Of a stretch of 64,000 bases of DNA, positions 60,431 through 64,000 are shown piece by piece; the first letter of the stretch is position 1; each line of letters begins with the position of its first letter. The notes beneath the pieces are model-generated. The model did not search any database. It was not told the origin of the DNA and saw only the letters and a list, made by a program, of their open reading frames with translations. The position numbers were made by a program, and so were the translations under genes. The DNA is from Phascolomyces articulosus. Taxonomy: Eukaryota; Mucoromycota; Mucoromycetes; Mucorales; Lichtheimiaceae. The stretch spans positions 682,001 to 746,000 of the forward strand of contig JAIXMP010000009.1 of assembly GCA_025677815.1 (NCBI GenBank). Direction: 5' to 3'.

Positions 60431-62228
60431 TTATTTTTCTTGATGATCTTTGACAAGTCGTACTCGATCTATTTCTCGACCTGTCGTACCATCTTGTTTG
60501 GATTCCCAATGAATCAATTCCAAAGCTTCAGGTGTGATTTCTAGAGTGGTAATACCATAACCACGATATAAAACAGCAGACCAATCGGCTCTAGGGATTG
60601 TTTCATCAATAGGATCAGGACCATCAAAATTACCAGCATTGCCACTAATCACTTGGAAAAACGAAGATGGGTTAGTGTATTCTTTTGTTACAGCTTGATT
60701 TTTAGCAACTGGATAACTTCGCTCATAATTATGTCGATGACCACTACAGATATATTTATATTTCAATTATTATTTTTGATCCCTTTTTCCAATCATCAAC
60801 ACCTCGTTCTGCCCTTTACTTCCTTTCTTATCCTTCCATCCCCTCCTTTCTTTCTCAAAAACTCCTATTCTAACTTACCATAGATACAAATCAATCTTAT
60901 GCTTAATAAAAAGTTCTTCCAAACCAAGTGTCAATCGAGTCACATTATCTTGTTTGGATACAATGCCATTGCGTAAGGTATCCGCTTTATAAGTGCAATC
61001 CTTATCATTGGCAGGAGAACAATACAAAGGTCGATGACCAATGACCACAACCCACTTTCCTCGATGATTTTCTAAATCTTTTTCAAGCCAATGAGCCATG
61101 GTATGCACTTGATCTACAGCAGAAGCAGTATCTTCTTCAAAAAAGACTTCAGTCGATAATGAAACAAGATGCAGTGATTTATAATCAAAAGAATACAAGA
61201 GTGGAGAAGGTGAGTTGGATTCTTGATAAGGCATTAAACTGAATCGATTGATATAGTGAGAGAAATTATAAGCGCCTTCATGATTTCCAGGTGCTGTTAA
61301 TAATGGAAGACGAGCATATAATCCTTGGGCAAAATTCATGTACTCGTCCCCTTTGGTACCGTCCATATCAGATAAATCGTAAGCTTGATCACCCATAAAT
61401 GTCATGAAATCATACGTTTGTTCTTTGGCCATGTTTTTTAAAATAGGCATTGATACTGCATTTACGACACCCTAAAATTATATAAAATGATATTATTATC
61501 TTGATATGTTGACTGAGTGCGAATATATACAAACCATATCAGCAGCAGCAATAAATTTGAATCCTGGGCTTGTATCAGGTGTATGAAATTGATATACGGG
61601 AGACCAGATTACATTGTTGTTGGTATTGTTTTGTTGTTGTACAACTGATCCCACTTTATATTCATATACAGTTCCTTTTGCTAATTGTTTAGATTTCAAA
61701 TTATGAATGTGCATTAATCGTTTCGCCACGCCACCATCAACAAATGGGTTACTCTAAATTGATGATAAAAATGATTCAATCAATTTAATTATGTAAATAT
61801 CCAATTTGCCTTTTGCATTCTTATAATAACGCAACACCATCCCATTCGCTATCTTCGTCTCTCCTTCTTCTTACTCTCTCCCCCACCCCTTTTTTTTAAA
61901 AAAAAGAATTTTTATATACCTCTTCTCCTGACACAGTAATCAATTTAGCATGACGTTTTGTCTTTTTATGAAGAGGCCAATACATCAATTGTGTTTGTTC
62001 TACTTTATCTGTCGTTACAAATTGAACTCGAAAAGCATCGCCTTGTGAAAGCCATGTCATATGGATTTGTTGTGGTTCAATATTTTCATATGATCGATTC
62101 CAATTGCCCCCCATATTAAATACATCAACAAATGCAAGTTTGCCTGGTCCACCAGGACCATCTCCGCCAGCAGATACAAAAATAAGTGTAGATAACAAAA
62201 GTACAAAATAATAAATAGATTTTATCAT
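60431..62228 (-). CDS. Purple acid phosphatase, secreted
   Basis: Binuclear metallophosphatase, likely extracellular or vacuolar, for phosphate release. Exons (minus): 62228-61920, 61753-61535, 61471-60879, 60743-60431 (477 aa). The signal peptide is MIKSIYYFVLLLSTLIFVSA. An N-terminal fibronectin-like domain holds PQQIHMTWLSQGD. The metal ligands lie in the usual five blocks: ADMG (Asp175), GDQAYD (Asp204, Tyr207), GNHE, VIGHRP and CGHRHNYERSYP. A Zn_PAP C-terminal segment follows (SGNAGNFDGPDP). Intron 2 has an unusual GTTTGT donor directly after ATG of the DMG motif. Confidence 0.95.
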
Positions 62229-63461
62229 TGTTTTTTGATATAAATAAAATGAAAGGAATGTATCAAGAAAATAGAGAGAAAAGGAAGAAGAAGATGATGA
62301 AGAAGAAGAAAAAGGATACTCGAAATATGTTTTTCAATTCTCTTTTCTCGGTTGTTTCTGCCTTTCTCCTATTTTCTGGAATTGACAATTGTGAATTAAG
62401 CCAAAGAAAAAAATAAGTTTGTGCGGTGACAGATTATTTATTATTCATCAAAGCATAAACAACGATTTCGCTACTTTCTTATAATAATAACAGGGGAGAT
62501 TCTATCCATGATGAGGAAGATAGGAGCAGAATAAAAAGCATTCTCCCTCTCAACTATCACAACTCTATTCTCTTTACAAGCTTGATCTTTTTATTTAGGA
62601 GCTATCATTCCCTTTGATTCTATATATAATATGAATCTTTGACTATGGTGTCTATATTGCCCTTTGAAAGTATATGAAAAAAAATCTCCTTTCAAATTAC
62701 CTCTCTCTCTATCTCTCTCTTTCTTTCTTTGTATAAAAAACTCCTTGACATGAATGAACAAACATGAAATTAAAAAAAAAAAAAGGTAGAAAAAAAAATG
62801 GTCTGACATTTATTTATTTACACAATCTAATTTTTGGTTGGAATTTATATTGTCAAAAAATTATAATTACAACAAAGTTTGTTTATAACAAATTCTCCTT
62901 TGATTGGGATTTTTCCTCATTTATATAAATCATCATATTATATATCAATAATTTATACAATATTATGTCATCCATCATTTCATGATAGATAGGAAAAATA
63001 AAAGGAATTTCAGGAAAGCACATTAAGGAGAATGTTGAAGAGGGGGTCAAAGAAAAAGTAAAATTATCAGCGATTATGCAATAATAATGTAGAATCTATT
63101 CTGAAAAAAAAAACAATTATAACAGGCATTCTTGAAAGAGAGAGAGAGAACAAGGTTGGGATTATTAGATATACAACAAATGAGAAAAAAAGGCATTTGG
63201 TAATAATAAACTGGAGGAGAAAGAGGAAGATAAATATAATGAATAGAGTAGTATAACAGAAGAAGAAGAGATGTGTATTGTATTAGTGACATGGAGTAAT
63301 ATAGTTAGCAAGTGATTATTTTTATATATAAAGATAAAGAAAAGAAGTGTATATGTATAATGTATATATGTATGATAATATGTTTGGGAGGTGTAGTATA
63401 TATGTGGTAACAGATTCATAGATGAGGCGTTGTCGTCGTCCATGAATAAAAATTCAACATT
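62229..63461. other. Intergenic, membrane-protein gene to phosphatase
   Basis: 1.2 kb AT-rich, with GA- and CT-rich microsatellite-like runs. It holds the phosphatase promoter and the downstream region of the next gene. No coding-quality frame seen. Confidence 0.55.
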
Positions 63462-64000
63462 TTATTCTTCTTCAGGTACGGTAGATGTTCGACGTTGTTG
63501 CTGCTGATGGCGTTGTTCTAAACGCTTCATTTCTTCTTGATGTTCTCGTTTCATATAGGCTAATCCTAATGATTCGACCGAAGAAATGACAAAATAACAT
63601 AACATTAAGGATAAAAAGACATTCCATGCGATACCAAACAAATTGGTCTATACATATCCATAGATAGTAATACAATGTGAGTCATCGCCATTATCTGTTT
63701 TTTTTTCTCTGCCCCATTTTATATACCAAATTCATCCATTGACTGATCCATACAATCACCCCTTATCTTTTTTTTTTTTTTTTGTAAAAACGAACCTGTT
63801 CATTTCCAAATTCATCTGTCGTAGGTTGTCCGATTTTATCAGTTTGTTCATGAATGACTCGTTCAACAATACGATGTAATGCAGGTGCTGTTCGTTCCAA
63901 TGTTCCCAAAAATGTATTCAATGTATCATTCGAAAATGCCAGTATCACAATCAAAGACTAATGTATAGAGAGATCCACGTTAGTTAAAAATCCAACTTTT
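63462..64000 (-). CDS. Membrane protein, 3' part of gene (5' exons outside window)
   Basis: Two exons on the minus strand: 63957-63796 and 63647-63462, joined in phase 0; the exon upstream of the acceptor at 63958 is off the window. The 115 visible residues start SLIVILAFSNDTLNTFLG, then a helical HRIVERVIHEQTDKIG stretch, then a strongly hydrophobic segment FGIAWNVFLSLMLCYFVISS. A charged cytosolic-looking tail follows (MKREHQEEMKRLEQRHQQQQ) and ends PEEE. One or two transmembrane helices with a coiled-coil tail. I do not recognise the family. Confidence 0.6.

Noticed and set aside
1..64000. Prokaryotic defence system or CRISPR array
   Set aside because: Genes are intron-rich fungal genes; no regularly spaced direct repeats with unique spacers are present.

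Overview
This is nuclear DNA from a filamentous fungus, most likely an early-diverging Mucoromycota (Mucorales-like) species. Genes are split by many short spliceosomal introns (about 50-200 nt, usually GTAAGT/GTATGT donors and TAG/CAG acceptors). Intergenic DNA is very AT-rich. The gene set keeps animal-like components that budding yeast has lost or greatly changed: COP9 signalosome CSN4, Rab18, and LAMTOR1/LAMTOR2 of Ragulator. No prokaryotic operons, CRISPR arrays or tRNA genes were seen. Gene models below were spliced by hand; exon lengths sum to multiples of three in every complete model.

Layout. 1-7.9 kb: FOL3-like dihydrofolate/folylpolyglutamate synthase (-, cut by the window edge), DNA primase small subunit (+, 13 exons), CSN4 (+), and an alpha/beta hydrolase ending in a peroxisomal PTS1-like tripeptide (+). 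9.7-14.1 kb: Rab18-like GTPase (-), LAMTOR1 (-), LYR-motif protein (-). 14.5-16 kb: a frameshifted pseudogene related to the peroxisomal hydrolase (-). 17.3-24 kb: BCS1 AAA ATPase (-) divergent from mitochondrial aconitase (+), sharing a promoter with four GGCCCT motifs. 24.5-43.7 kb: a dense block with ARFRP1/Arl3 (-), a Zn2Cys6 transcription factor (+), a G-patch protein (+), LAMTOR2 (-), a bacterial-type cytidylate kinase (+), p24-beta/TMED2 (-), MPP alpha (+), Rpd3/HDAC1 class I deacetylase (+) and a Ran1/Pat1-Sks1-like kinase (+).

43.7-55.9 kb is a gene-poor AT-rich tract with diverged repeats, a short inverted-repeat element, a GC-richer structured segment that could be a Pol III RNA, and coding-like debris. 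55.9-64 kb: an unrecognised coiled-coil protein (-), an acidic nuclear protein with an ET/FAM199X-like domain (+), a secreted purple acid phosphatase (-), and the 3' part of a membrane protein gene (-).

Themes: mitochondrial biogenesis and the TCA cycle (MPP alpha, BCS1, aconitase, LYR protein), membrane traffic (Rab18, Arl3/ARFRP1, TMED2), and lysosomal/vacuolar TORC1 signalling (two Ragulator subunits 18 kb apart). The most notable points are the intron-containing bacterial-type CMP kinase, the hydrolase/pseudogene pair, two probable GC-AG introns, very small coding exons, the promoter motif array, and recurrent TnAn palindromes.
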